Source of the DNA: Pseudoalteromonas shioyasakiensis
GTDB lineage: Bacteria > Pseudomonadota > Gammaproteobacteria > Enterobacterales > Alteromonadaceae
Direction: 5' to 3'
DNA: 64,000 bases
Assembly (NCBI RefSeq): GCF_024518675.1
Contig: NZ_JANIGL010000007.1
Span: forward strand, 1-64,000
The notes under the pieces are model-generated. The model was given only the letters and a program-made list of their open reading frames with translations, had not been told where the DNA came from and made no database searches. Shown piece by piece: positions 37,063 to 45,015 of this stretch. The number at the start of each line of letters is the position of its first letter. Within the stretch, counting starts at the first letter, position 1. A program made the position numbers and the translations under genes.

Positions 37063-38187
37063 ATGGGCTGGAGTTTTCACACTAAATTAGTCAGTTTGTT
37101 ATTATTACTTTCAGTTGCACTCAATGCCTACTTACTCTGGCCTGAGAAAGCTAAAACTGTTGTTGAAACTACGCCTAATACAACAATACCAGCGACAAAA
37201 AAGCAAAGTAAAGAACTGACTAACTCACATTACCAACTAGCTATTGAGCAATTCCAAAAGCAGCACTTTACGGCTGCTGTAGCCAGCTATCAACAACTGA
37301 TTAATTCTCAGCCATTACAAGCCGAGCGGCTTTACTTTAAATGGTTAGATGCACTTGATAGCTGGCTGCTTAACAATGAACTAACAACCACAGAAGCATT
37401 TTTGCAAGTATTTTTAAGTAGCTTTCCCTATGATATAAAAATGCTGCAACTAGAGGCTGAGCGCTTAGTGAAAAACCAGCAACCCCATCAAGCTATTGTC
37501 GCCTTGTTTACCTTGCAATCAATGGCAAATGAAGCAGAGCAAGCGGCGGTATCAATGCGTTTAACACAGCTTACTCAAGCACAAATAAACGCTTTGAGCG
37601 AGCGAGAAGCATGGCAAGACATAGTGAATCAAACGGCCGTATGGCTAGATTACAGCAGTGAAAATCCCTATTACTTAATGGCACAAGCCAATGCTTATTA
37701 TAAACTCGGTGATTTAGTGAGCGCACAAAGTAGTCTCGACAGGCTAAATGACAATCACCCTTTAAAGTCACAAGCAAATAAACTGCAAAACTTAATTAAT
37801 AACGCCTATTCAGAGGTTGATTTCATACCATTGACCAAGCTGGGTGCTCATTATTTACTTGATGTAACTATTAACAACACCCTTGGCACTCAACTGATGA
37901 TTGATACTGGGGCAAGCTTAACAGTGTTATCGCAAACTCTCATTGATTCGCTTTACCCAAGCCCTGAATATTTAGGCACTATGATGGTAAACACAGCCAA
38001 TGGCAAAACCACTGCGCAACGCTACCGCATTGAATCAATTCAAATAGGTCAGCAAATTATTAGCGATTTTGATGTTTTAGCAATTAGCCAACATTCAGGG
38101 CATAGCTTACTGGGCATGAACTTTTTGCAGAGCTTTAAATTTAATATTAATCAGCAAACAAATCAGCTAGAGTTAGACAAACAATAA
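37063..38187 (+). CDS. TPR protein with C-terminal retropepsin-like aspartic protease domain
   Basis: A 374-residue membrane-anchored protein. An N-terminal signal anchor (about 7-28), TPR-like helical repeats (about 45-245), and a retropepsin-type domain follow (about 255-370, with MIDTGASLTVLS, active Asp D281, and LLGMNFL). It belongs to the clan AA single-domain proteases that work as dimers. Location is predicted periplasmic. Target unknown. It follows yigB by 11 bp with AAGGAG before the start, so it is probably co-transcribed. Confidence 0.85.
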   Translation: MGWSFHTKLVSLLLLLSVALNAYLLWPEKAKTVVETTPNTTIPATKKQSKELTNSHYQLAIEQFQKQHFTAAVASYQQLINSQPLQAERLYFKWLDALDSWLLNNELTTTEAFLQVFLSSFPYDIKMLQLEAERLVKNQQPHQAIVALFTLQSMANEAEQAAVSMRLTQLTQAQINALSEREAWQDIVNQTAVWLDYSSENPYYLMAQANAYYKLGDLVSAQSSLDRLNDNHPLKSQANKLQNLINNAYSEVDFIPLTKLGAHYLLDVTINNTLGTQLMIDTGASLTVLSQTLIDSLYPSPEYLGTMMVNTANGKTTAQRYRIESIQIGQQIISDFDVLAISQHSGHSLLGMNFLQSFKFNINQQTNQLELDKQ

Positions 38188-38200
38188 ATTAAGGATAGCT

Positions 38201-38563
38201 ATGAACCTCAACGATTTTCTCACCCGATTAGCCAATGAACCACAAAATATTGCATTTACCGATACCATGACGGTCATTGACAACAACTATACGTTTACGC
38301 CATCAGGTTTTAATAATCATGGATTGCTCAGTGGTGCAAACGAAAACAATGGTTCATGTAAAATTTTTGCCTTCGCAAAACTAAATCAGCTAAGTAAGCA
38401 AAATACCTTAGATTGCTTTGGCGCTTTTTATCGGGAAGATGTACTTGGTAACCCAAACGGTGAAGATCACATGAACATTCGCACTTTCATGCTCGCGCCA
38501 GAAGCCACTCCATTTTTAGGGATCACCTTTGATGAAGGGCAGGTGCTGACGAGCAAAAATTAA
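38201..38563 (+). CDS. HopJ-like protein
   Basis: A 120-residue protein similar to HopJ-type sequences, a family named for a Pseudomonas type III effector but common in non-pathogenic marine bacteria. Family-type segments include FTDTMTVIDNNYTFTPSGF and the FGAFYREDVLGNPNGEDHMNIRTF region. No signal peptide. AAGGA lies 8 nt before the ATG; it begins 13 bp after the protease gene, so may be part of the xerC operon. The function outside pathogens is not known. It overlaps the stop of the convergent GNAT gene. Confidence 0.8.
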   Translation: MNLNDFLTRLANEPQNIAFTDTMTVIDNNYTFTPSGFNNHGLLSGANENNGSCKIFAFAKLNQLSKQNTLDCFGAFYREDVLGNPNGEDHMNIRTFMLAPEATPFLGITFDEGQVLTSKN

Positions 38564-38964
38564 AGAGCTTTCTCCATAAAGTAACGAGTACCATCGAGTG
38601 GGTAATTATCCATTTGGTATTTAACACAATAGCCGTTTTTTTCGTAAAACGGCTTAGCTTGAAAATCTAGCGTATCAAGCTGCACAAAAATTGCACCGTG
38701 CTCTACTGCAGCTAATTCCATTTCATTCAATAGCTGCTTGGCAAAACCACAACCTCTGAATCTCTCATCACACCAGAGCCAACTGATTAATAACCAATTA
38801 CCAATAACGTGTCCTGAAATCCCTGCCACCAAGTGTGATTCTTCAATTACCTTAAAACCCAGAGGAATACGCTCTGCATTAAAGTGTATGTTGTTGAACG
38901 CGACTATTTTTGAGCGTAGCTGAGCACTAAGCTCAAGGGAGTTATCTTTAACTAAGGTAAACAT
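38560..38964 (-). CDS. GNAT-family N-acetyltransferase
   Basis: A 134-residue single-domain GNAT enzyme. The acetyl-CoA-binding motif A is CDERFRGCGFAKQLLNEME (about 72-90), and the C-terminal strand LDTLDFQAKPFYEKNGY (about 103-118) is typical. Substrate unknown. The stop codon overlaps the convergent HopJ-like gene by 4 bp. Confidence 0.88.
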   Translation of the reverse strand: MFTLVKDNSLELSAQLRSKIVAFNNIHFNAERIPLGFKVIEESHLVAGISGHVIGNWLLISWLWCDERFRGCGFAKQLLNEMELAAVEHGAIFVQLDTLDFQAKPFYEKNGYCVKYQMDNYPLDGTRYFMEKAL

Positions 38965-38986
38965 TTAAACCCATAAAATCTTGACC

Positions 38987-39292
38987 TCAATACAAATGGT
39001 TTTTTCCATAAGGAACCTCAAGCATGTTACTTTCGGTTTTTTCAGCTTGACCACACATTTCATCATAGGCACTGGTATGGCGTAACACCATTTTCGCGTA
39101 GCTTAAATGCTCTAATCGCTTTTGAATATGTAACGGGCTCAGGCCACGGATAAACTCACCGTGATCATCTGTGACATAATATTCAACATTATTGATCATT
39201 ACAGAAACCTGATAAAACGCCATTTCAAGAGAGTGTACAATCACTTTCTGAATAGGCTGGTGATTGCTCAGCTCTGATAATTTCATCGCCAT
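38987..39292 (-). CDS. Small DUF6482-like protein
   Basis: A 101-residue protein with no signal or cofactor motif. It has strand-rich VIVHSLEMAFYQVSVMINN and a C-terminal stretch with LRHTSAYDEM, which I associate with the DUF6482 family, though from memory only. It lies 22 bp upstream of the GNAT gene on the same strand, and may be co-transcribed. ATG at 39292 is used; a second ATG two codons later is possible. Confidence 0.55.
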   Translation of the reverse strand: MAMKLSELSNHQPIQKVIVHSLEMAFYQVSVMINNVEYYVTDDHGEFIRGLSPLHIQKRLEHLSYAKMVLRHTSAYDEMCGQAEKTESNMLEVPYGKNHLY

Positions 39293-39375
39293 AGTCTTAC
39301 TCTTTTACAAAGTATAGTTAGGCTCAATACGTGGCTTTGTTATACTTTGATCAATTAGAATTTTTAATAAACCCT

Positions 39376-40068
39376 ATGACAAACAAAATCCGCCTTGCCA
39401 AATACCTCGCCCACGCGGGCTTATGTTCTCGCAAACAAGCATCGAGACTCATTGATCAAGGCGTAGTCACTGTAAACAATCATGCGGCAAACCATATCGA
39501 TCATGTGGATGATAATGATGTGATTCTGGTTAATGATTGCCGAGTGCAAGGCAAAGCTAAACTCGTTTATTATGCGTACCATAAGCCGGTTGGTATTGAC
39601 TGCAAACTCAAGCTAAATGATCCCAGCAGCCTTATTCATCACTTACCAAGTAGCATTCGGGTTTACCCTATTGGCCGATTAGATAAAGACTCAAGAGGCT
39701 TACTCATACTAACCAATGACGGTGAGTTTTGTAATTACCTTATTCATCCCGACTTCCACCAGCCCAAACGCTATATTGTTACCGTCGATAAGCCACTGGC
39801 TGATGATTTTTGCCATAAAATGGCAAAAGGCGTTCCTGTTGATAATCAAATAACACTCCCATGCGCAGTGGAAAAACTATCAGAACAGCAGTTTAGTATC
39901 ATTTTAAAACAAGGGCTTAATCGACAAATTCGTAAAATGTCCCATTATTTCGGCTATACAGTGGTTGATTTATACCGTGTACAAATCTGTAAACTAGATC
40001 TCTCAAACCTCCCCCTTGCTGAAAACAGCTACCTTGAAGTCAAAAAATCCGACATCATAAAAAATTAA
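39376..40068 (+). CDS. RsuA/RluF-type rRNA pseudouridine synthase
   Basis: About 230 residues. An S4 RNA-binding domain (about 3-50, RLAKYLAHAGLCSRKQASRL) precedes the pseudouridine synthase core (about 60-225) with the catalytic aspartate in GRLDKDSRGLL and the family motif GLNRQIRKM. It isomerises uridine in rRNA; the sequence fits the RluB/E/F branch, probably RluF (23S U2604), but the long basic tail of E. coli RluF is missing. ATG at 39376 gives the family N-terminus; upstream in-frame codons add unrelated residues. Confidence 0.85.
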   Translation: MTNKIRLAKYLAHAGLCSRKQASRLIDQGVVTVNNHAANHIDHVDDNDVILVNDCRVQGKAKLVYYAYHKPVGIDCKLKLNDPSSLIHHLPSSIRVYPIGRLDKDSRGLLILTNDGEFCNYLIHPDFHQPKRYIVTVDKPLADDFCHKMAKGVPVDNQITLPCAVEKLSEQQFSIILKQGLNRQIRKMSHYFGYTVVDLYRVQICKLDLSNLPLAENSYLEVKKSDIIKN

Positions 40069-40100
40069 CTTATTTTTTATCCAAAACAGTTGCAAATTAT

Positions 40101-40142
40101 GATTACAGGTGTAATCTAAACTTAAAGATTACACTTGTAGGC
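40101..40142. promoter_or_regulatory. Twin BlaI/MecI-type operators
   Basis: GATTACAGGTGTAATC (40101-40116) is a perfect palindrome around TACA-N2-TGTA, and a second TACA-N2-TGTA core lies at 40130-40139 within GATTACACTTGTAGG. Centres are 26 bp apart. TACA-N2-TGTA is the core of known BlaI/MecI operators. The sites sit 12-50 bp before the BlaI-type gene, consistent with autorepression. Confidence 0.75.
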
Positions 40143-40151
40143 AATATTATT

Positions 40152-40526
40152 ATGATTGAATTATCAAAAGCTGAGTTTGAAGTGCTTGATGCGCTCTGGC
40201 TCAATTATCCCGCTACTGCAAGCCAGATTATCGAACGCTTAAGCGATGAAAAGCAATGGCACGAAAAAACCATTAAAACACTGCTTGGCCGTTTAGTTAA
40301 AAAAGGAGCACTGAGCTTTGAAAAAGACGGCCGTCAGTATATTTACACCCCTTGCATGGAACGCGCTGAATACACACTAAAAGAAAGCCAAAACTTCATT
40401 GAGCGTTTTTTTAGTGGCCGTATAGCCCCGCTCGTCAGTGGCTTTGCAAAGTCTGAACAACTTTCTCAACAAGATATCAACGAACTTAAAAAAGTGATTG
40501 ATGACTGGGAAAAACAGCAAAAATAG
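40152..40526 (+). CDS. BlaI/MecI/CopY-family transcriptional repressor
   Basis: A 124-residue penicillinase-repressor-family protein. The winged helix (about 1-75) includes LSKAEFEVLDALW, HEKTIKTLLGRLVKKGAL and DGRQYIYTP, followed by a dimerisation helix region. Family members repress an operon that includes their own gene and are inactivated by cleavage triggered by a membrane M56 sensor, which is the next gene. Twin matching operators lie just upstream. No beta-lactamase gene is nearby, so the regulated target is probably this pair itself or a distant gene. Confidence 0.9.
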   Translation: MIELSKAEFEVLDALWLNYPATASQIIERLSDEKQWHEKTIKTLLGRLVKKGALSFEKDGRQYIYTPCMERAEYTLKESQNFIERFFSGRIAPLVSGFAKSEQLSQQDINELKKVIDDWEKQQK

Positions 40527-40535
40527 AGGATAAGC

Positions 40536-41747
40536 ATGCTAGAAAGTACCTTTAACTGGATTATTGAGCAACAGCTATTAGTAACCACTTTGATCCTAGG
40601 TTTGCTGATATTAGAACGTTATTCATTGCAATGGCTTAGTGCAAATTTTGTTTATAAATTATGGCTCTTGGTGCCGGTTTCACTGCTACTGGTTAACTTA
40701 CCAGAACACTATAAACCTATTCAAAATACCACCATAAGCACGATGTTGATTACACCAGATCAACCATTAAACAGCCATTTCAGTGTGAGCTGGGCATTCC
40801 TGTATGTCATGGTGTTTAGCGTTTTAGCGACAATCGCCGTTATGGCACACAAGCGATTTATAAACCAACTAAAACTGACCCCTTTGCATAATACGCAATT
40901 AGCTGAGCAAACCCCTAATATAGCCCTATTACAAAGTCACTCAGTGAATACACCAATGGTAATAGGCTTGTTGCGCACACAATTAGTGCTGCCAACGGGG
41001 TATATACAAAAAACAGACAGCGCATCACTCGCATTGATAATAGAACACGAGAAAGTACACATAAAACGCAGAGACAACTTACTTAACATGCTGTGCTTAT
41101 TAGTCACCCTAGTATTTTGGTTTAACCCTATTGCGTGGCTAGGTTATATAAGTTTTCGCCGCTTACAAGAGCTCTCATGCGATGAAAAAGTATTAATGAA
41201 TAAAAACACTCAACAACGGATTTTATACAGCAAGGCCCTTATAAATTGCGCAGCAAATACTCGCGCGGGTTTAATGGCCTACTCACACTATGGAGATAAA
41301 AAAACCATGTTACAACGACTCAAGCAAATTAAACACAGCGGTAATAGCTCATTAGTTGCCAAAGGCGCATTACTGATTTTTGCCGCAGGCATGCTCAGCA
41401 ATTTTGCAACCGCGAAACAGCCAGAAGCGAAAACGGACAAACATGCAATTTCGCCTATTATGCGTATTGAACCTGTTTACCCAATTCAAGCTGCAGAGCA
41501 AGGTATTAGTGGCTCCGTGGTGTTGAAATACGACATTAACCAAGCAGGAAACACTGAAAACGTATCCGTTGTTAATGCAAAACCTGCCGGTGTATTTAAC
41601 CGCGAGGCAAAAAGAGCATTAATGAAATGGCAATATAAACCTTCAAGTTCAGGCTTCAAAGATGTATTAGTACAGCTAGACTTCGCGATAGATAAGCATT
41701 ACAAATCTGAAGATCTAATTGAAAAAGTGACTGTTGCCGCTAAGTAA
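40536..41747 (+). CDS. M56-family membrane peptidase (BlaR1-like) with C-terminal TonB domain
   Basis: A 403-residue membrane protein. Four predicted transmembrane helices surround the gluzincin motif HEKVH (H171-H175) and the downstream ELSCDE. The C-terminus after the last helix (about 285-305) is a TonB-type C-terminal domain (about 315-390: RIEPVYPIQAAEQGISGSVVL, MKWQYKP) rather than the penicillin-binding sensor of BlaR1. It is likely the signal-responsive protease for the BlaI-type repressor 9 bp upstream. What it senses is unknown. Confidence 0.88.
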   Translation: MLESTFNWIIEQQLLVTTLILGLLILERYSLQWLSANFVYKLWLLVPVSLLLVNLPEHYKPIQNTTISTMLITPDQPLNSHFSVSWAFLYVMVFSVLATIAVMAHKRFINQLKLTPLHNTQLAEQTPNIALLQSHSVNTPMVIGLLRTQLVLPTGYIQKTDSASLALIIEHEKVHIKRRDNLLNMLCLLVTLVFWFNPIAWLGYISFRRLQELSCDEKVLMNKNTQQRILYSKALINCAANTRAGLMAYSHYGDKKTMLQRLKQIKHSGNSSLVAKGALLIFAAGMLSNFATAKQPEAKTDKHAISPIMRIEPVYPIQAAEQGISGSVVLKYDINQAGNTENVSVVNAKPAGVFNREAKRALMKWQYKPSSSGFKDVLVQLDFAIDKHYKSEDLIEKVTVAAK

Positions 41748-41765
41748 GCCGTAATAGAAAACCCT

Positions 41766-41806
41766 AAAGCAAGCGCCTTATTTAAGCCGCTTGCTTTGGC
41801 GTTTTT
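41766..41806 (+). terminator. Rho-independent terminator after the M56 gene
   Basis: AAAGCAAGCG (41766-41775) and CGCTTGCTTT (41788-41797) pair across a 12-nt loop and are followed by GGCGTTTTT, 18 bp after the M56 stop. Confidence 0.75.
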
Positions 41807-41818
41807 AACAACAACGCA

Positions 41819-41858
41819 TAAAAAAGCCGGCGTTGCTTATAAAAACAATGCCGGCTAA
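41819..41858 (-). terminator. Minus-strand-oriented terminator hairpin
   Basis: AGCCGGC (41825-41831) pairs with GCCGGCT (41850-41856). On the minus strand the hairpin is followed by a T run (41824-41819), whereas on the plus strand no T run follows. No annotated minus-strand gene lies upstream of it, so it may end a small unannotated transcript starting in 41860-42007. Confidence 0.55.
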
Positions 41859-41882
41859 CAATAACATCAACTTCACTATAGC

Positions 41883-41936
41883 TCAGTCACCGCATTTTGC
41901 AGCTGTGACATTTTGTCGCAGTTGAGATATTTTCAT
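41883..41936 (-). other. Possible 17-codon open frame before an orphan terminator
   Basis: A short frame, MKISQLRQNVTAAKCGD, ends 25 bp before the minus-strand terminator. There is no strong Shine-Dalgarno sequence, so coding is uncertain. The intergenic region 41860-42007 could instead give a small non-coding RNA. I recognise no family. Confidence 0.2.
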
Positions 41937-42007
41937 TTTTGTGATTCTTCGTTAGCTTTAGCTTTACGCTACTGGTATTTTGGTTTTCTTTTAAATAATC
42001 CCCGTTA

Positions 42008-42892
42008 ATGATGATTTGGGTACTTTTTACTTTTTTAGCCGCCTTTATGCAGGCATGGCGTAACGCGCTGCAAAGTAAACTCAGTATTAATATGAGTCTT
42101 GCTGGGGTAACGCTTTCACGATTTATTGTTGCCAGTCCAATCGCTGCACTTTACCTTTATTATTTATACCAATATCAGCCAACTGCACTACCTGACTTTA
42201 ATTCTGCTTTTTGGTTTTTCATTATTGGCGCTAGCCTTATGCAAATTATTGCAACAGGGTTAATGGTAAAACTATTTAAAATGAACAACTATGCAGTGGG
42301 TGCTGGTCTTGCGAAAAGTGAAGCTCTGGTTGCGGCAATCTTTGGGGTGTTATTTTTTGGCTCTACGCTAAACCTACTTGGTTGGCTTGGTGTGTTTTTA
42401 GGGGCGATAGCGGTACTATTGCTTAGTGGCATTGCCAAGGTTAAACAGTTTAACTTAACAACCGCATTAATTGGTTTAGCGTGCGGCAGTTGCTTTGCTT
42501 TGACATCTTTATGGGTGCGTGAAGCCAGCTTAAATTCAGGGTTACTGTTTCCACATTCGCCCGCATGGGTGTTGTTGTTTGTCATTAGTCTGCAAAGCTT
42601 GATATTACTCGTTTACCTACTCATTAAAGAACCGCAAACAATTAAACAGATGTGGCATTACAAAAAAATGGTTTTCTTAGTCAGCTTTTTTAGCTGTATT
42701 GGTTCAATTGGTTGGTTTAGTGCAATGAGTTTACAACATGTCGCTTATGTTAAAACCTTAGGGCAAGTAGAAGTGTTTTTTACAATGCTGATCTCGGTAT
42801 TATGGCTCAAGCAACCTTTGAAGCGTCAAGACAGCGCAGGGCTAATATTAATAGCCATTGCCGCAATATTAGTGATGTTACCTTCAATGTAA
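42008..42892 (+). CDS. EamA/DMT-family membrane transporter
   Basis: A 294-residue drug/metabolite-type transporter with about ten hydrophobic helices in two EamA repeats (about 1-135 and 150-292). Internal repeats are visible in the terminal helices of each half (GWLGVFLGAIAVLLL; AGLILIAIAAILVML). Such proteins export amino acids, nucleosides or other metabolites from the cytoplasm; the substrate is not predictable. The start follows a weak RBS and could be one codon later (MIWVLF). Confidence 0.88.
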   Translation: MMIWVLFTFLAAFMQAWRNALQSKLSINMSLAGVTLSRFIVASPIAALYLYYLYQYQPTALPDFNSAFWFFIIGASLMQIIATGLMVKLFKMNNYAVGAGLAKSEALVAAIFGVLFFGSTLNLLGWLGVFLGAIAVLLLSGIAKVKQFNLTTALIGLACGSCFALTSLWVREASLNSGLLFPHSPAWVLLFVISLQSLILLVYLLIKEPQTIKQMWHYKKMVFLVSFFSCIGSIGWFSAMSLQHVAYVKTLGQVEVFFTMLISVLWLKQPLKRQDSAGLILIAIAAILVMLPSM

Positions 42893-42914
42893 AAACGACC
42901 CTAGGTAGGGTCGT
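42891..42914 (-). terminator. Rho-independent terminator of gdx, overlapping the EamA stop
   Basis: ACGACCCTA (42895-42903) and TAGGGTCGT (42906-42914) form a perfect stem. On the minus strand it is followed by T5 reaching into the stop codon of the convergent EamA gene, placing it 22 bp past the gdx stop. Confidence 0.85.
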
Positions 42915-42936
42915 CTGAATAAATAAAACAATCAAA

Positions 42937-43254
42937 TTAATGACTTATTTTTAAAGTGATCACACCGCTGATAATCATCAAAACACCAGCTATACGGCCA
43001 AATGTTGCAGCGTCATTATAGAATAAAATACCTACTAGGAATGTACCTGCGGCACCAATTCCTGTCCATACGGCATACGAAGTGCCCATAGATATATCAC
43101 GCTGAGCGAGCCATAACATAAAACCACTCGCGACCATAAAGGCAACTGCAATACCAATTCCTAACCAACGGTGCTCACCATCTTGTGACATTTTCAAACC
43201 CACTGGCCAACCTATTTCCAGCAAACCCGCGATAATCAAATAAATCCACGCCAT
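42937..43254 (-). CDS. gdx: SMR-family guanidinium exporter Gdx (SugE-like)
   Basis: A 105-residue four-helix small multidrug resistance protein. It carries the essential Glu (E13 in AGLLEIGW) and the Gdx-subtype signature GTSYAVWTGIGA, which separates guanidinium exporters from the EmrE/Qac subtype. It would exchange guanidinium for protons across the inner membrane as an antiparallel dimer. The ATG overlaps the stop of the GNAT-nitrilase gene by one base (TAATG), so the two are translationally coupled. I found no convincing guanidine riboswitch upstream of the pair. Confidence 0.9.
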   Translation of the reverse strand: MAWIYLIIAGLLEIGWPVGLKMSQDGEHRWLGIGIAVAFMVASGFMLWLAQRDISMGTSYAVWTGIGAAGTFLVGILFYNDAATFGRIAGVLMIISGVITLKISH

Positions 43255-44786
43255 TAATTGTCTCTCTTTTTCAAAATCACGTCGTATAAGTCTTCACGAC
43301 GATCTTTTAAGTTACGTACAGTACCTTCACTGTGAAGAATTTTCAGCTTATCCATATCCAAATCACTAAACAATAGCATTTCTGTATTAGGCGTCGCTTC
43401 ATTCAAAGTGGCATCATGTGGAAATGAGAAATCAGATGGGGTTAAAACAGCTGATTGTGAATATTGCACATCTAAACTTTCTACCTCTGGTAAATTACCC
43501 ACAGAGCCTGCTATTACCACATAACATTCATTTTCAATCGCCCGCGCTTGGGCGCAATGACGTACTCGCAGGTAGCTATTTTTTGTGTCTGTCCAAAATG
43601 GTACAAACAATATATCTAATCCTTGCTTAGCCAAAATTCGTGATAACTCAGGGAACTCAACATCGTAGCAAATTTGAATACCTACTCGGCCCGCATCGGT
43701 ATCAAACACCGCAATTTTATCACCACCTTGAATAACCCAATCATTTTGCTCATGCGGCGTGATATGAATTTTACGTTGCTCATCAATTTTCCCGCTACGA
43801 TGACATAAGTAACTGACATTATAAATTTTATCACCCTCGGCTAATGGCATAGAGCCGGTGATGATATTAGCATTATATTCAATTGCCATACGTGACATCG
43901 CATCACGGAATGTCTCTGTATATTCGGCTAAGTAGCGAATCGCTTCGGTTTGATTACTTTGTTCTGTCAGCCCCATTAAAGGTGCGTTAAAAAACTCAGG
44001 GAACAAAATAAAGTCACTTTTATAATCTGATACCGTATCAACAAAATATTCAACTTGCTTAAGTAGCTCGTCTACTGACTCAACACAGCGCATCTGCCAC
44101 TGTACCGCCCCTACTCGGACAATCGATTTAGTGGATTCAAGCACCGTATCTGTCGGCTCAAACATAATGTTATTCCACTCAAGTAAAGTAGCATAACCTA
44201 CAGACTCTTGATCTTCTGGTAGATACTTTTTCAATAAGCGTTTGACCTGAAAATCATTCGATAGTTGAAAACTTAGAATAGGATCATAAAGCTCTTTATG
44301 GTCGACTTTTTCGATGTACTGGGTCGGTGTCATCTCATTGCTGTAATTGTAATAACGCGGAATACGTCCCCCCGCTAAAATAGCCCGCAAATTATATTGC
44401 CGACATAACTCTTTACGCGCATCGTAAAGCCTACGCCCTAAGCGCATACCACGGTGGGTAGACGAAATAACCACATCTAAGCCATATAGGGCATCCCCTT
44501 CGGGATCACTAAACACCCGATCATGGCCATCGACAATATCTTCATAAGTATGGGGGTTTGAAAAACGCCCGTAGTCAACTTGCACACTCAGTGCTATACC
44601 GACCAAAACACCATCATCAACCATGCCTAACTGACCTTCAGGGAATTGATCAATTAACCTAAAAATTGTGTGGCTTGGCCACGCGCCACCCAAATCGGGA
44701 TAGGCTTGATCCATTAAGGTCTTAATTTGTGGGTACTGCTCTTTGGTTAAGTTACAAATTTCTAAATGGGTTTTTTCTGCCGACAT
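43254..44786 (-). CDS. Bifunctional GNAT acetyltransferase / carbon-nitrogen hydrolase
   Basis: A 510-residue fusion. The N-terminal GNAT domain (about 5-200) has the acetyl-CoA motif STHRGMRLGRRLYDARKEL. The C-terminal nitrilase-superfamily domain (about 225-500) has catalytic Glu (FPEFF), Lys (RKIHITPHE) and Cys (QICYDVEFPEL). Such fusions are known in many bacteria, but the reaction is not established; hydrolysis of an amide plus acetyl transfer is inferred. ATG at 44786 has AAGGAG 6 nt upstream and is chosen over a longer in-frame extension. It forms an operon with gdx and has a perfect palindrome upstream. Confidence 0.88.
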   Translation of the reverse strand: MSAEKTHLEICNLTKEQYPQIKTLMDQAYPDLGGAWPSHTIFRLIDQFPEGQLGMVDDGVLVGIALSVQVDYGRFSNPHTYEDIVDGHDRVFSDPEGDALYGLDVVISSTHRGMRLGRRLYDARKELCRQYNLRAILAGGRIPRYYNYSNEMTPTQYIEKVDHKELYDPILSFQLSNDFQVKRLLKKYLPEDQESVGYATLLEWNNIMFEPTDTVLESTKSIVRVGAVQWQMRCVESVDELLKQVEYFVDTVSDYKSDFILFPEFFNAPLMGLTEQSNQTEAIRYLAEYTETFRDAMSRMAIEYNANIITGSMPLAEGDKIYNVSYLCHRSGKIDEQRKIHITPHEQNDWVIQGGDKIAVFDTDAGRVGIQICYDVEFPELSRILAKQGLDILFVPFWTDTKNSYLRVRHCAQARAIENECYVVIAGSVGNLPEVESLDVQYSQSAVLTPSDFSFPHDATLNEATPNTEMLLFSDLDMDKLKILHSEGTVRNLKDRREDLYDVILKKRDN

Positions 44787-44843
44787 ACACAACTCCTTGA
44801 GGTGCAAGACATAGTTATTTTGCTTACCTGTCATTTAAACAGC

Positions 44844-44862
44844 TTATACCTACAAGGTATAA
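44844..44862. promoter_or_regulatory. Perfect 8-3-8 palindrome upstream of the GNAT-nitrilase/gdx operon
   Basis: TTATACCT (44844-44851), a 3-nt spacer, and AGGTATAA (44855-44862) form a perfect inverted repeat 58 bp before the start codon. The position and symmetry suggest a dimeric repressor or activator site. The ACCT/AGGT arms recall MerR-type operators, but spacing does not clearly match. No regulator gene is adjacent. Confidence 0.5.
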
Positions 44863-45015
44863 TTATTTATTTTCTTATTGATAAAATAGTGTAATTGAAA
44901 GGTCCTGAATAGCCGCTTATAAAAACACAGCTATTGCCTCCTTATGGAACATAAAGCAATGACCGCCATTTCACGACCACTGCTAATCAGTTTAATAACC
45001 AAAGAACTCAAGTAT

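Noticed and set aside
38201..38563. HopJ-like protein as a type III secretion effector
   Set aside because: There are no secretion genes or chaperones nearby, and the family is widespread in free-living bacteria.
44787..44930. Guanidine riboswitch upstream of the GNAT-nitrilase/gdx operon
   Set aside because: I could not recognise the conserved ACGR loops or paired hairpins of known guanidine riboswitches; only a DNA palindrome stands out.
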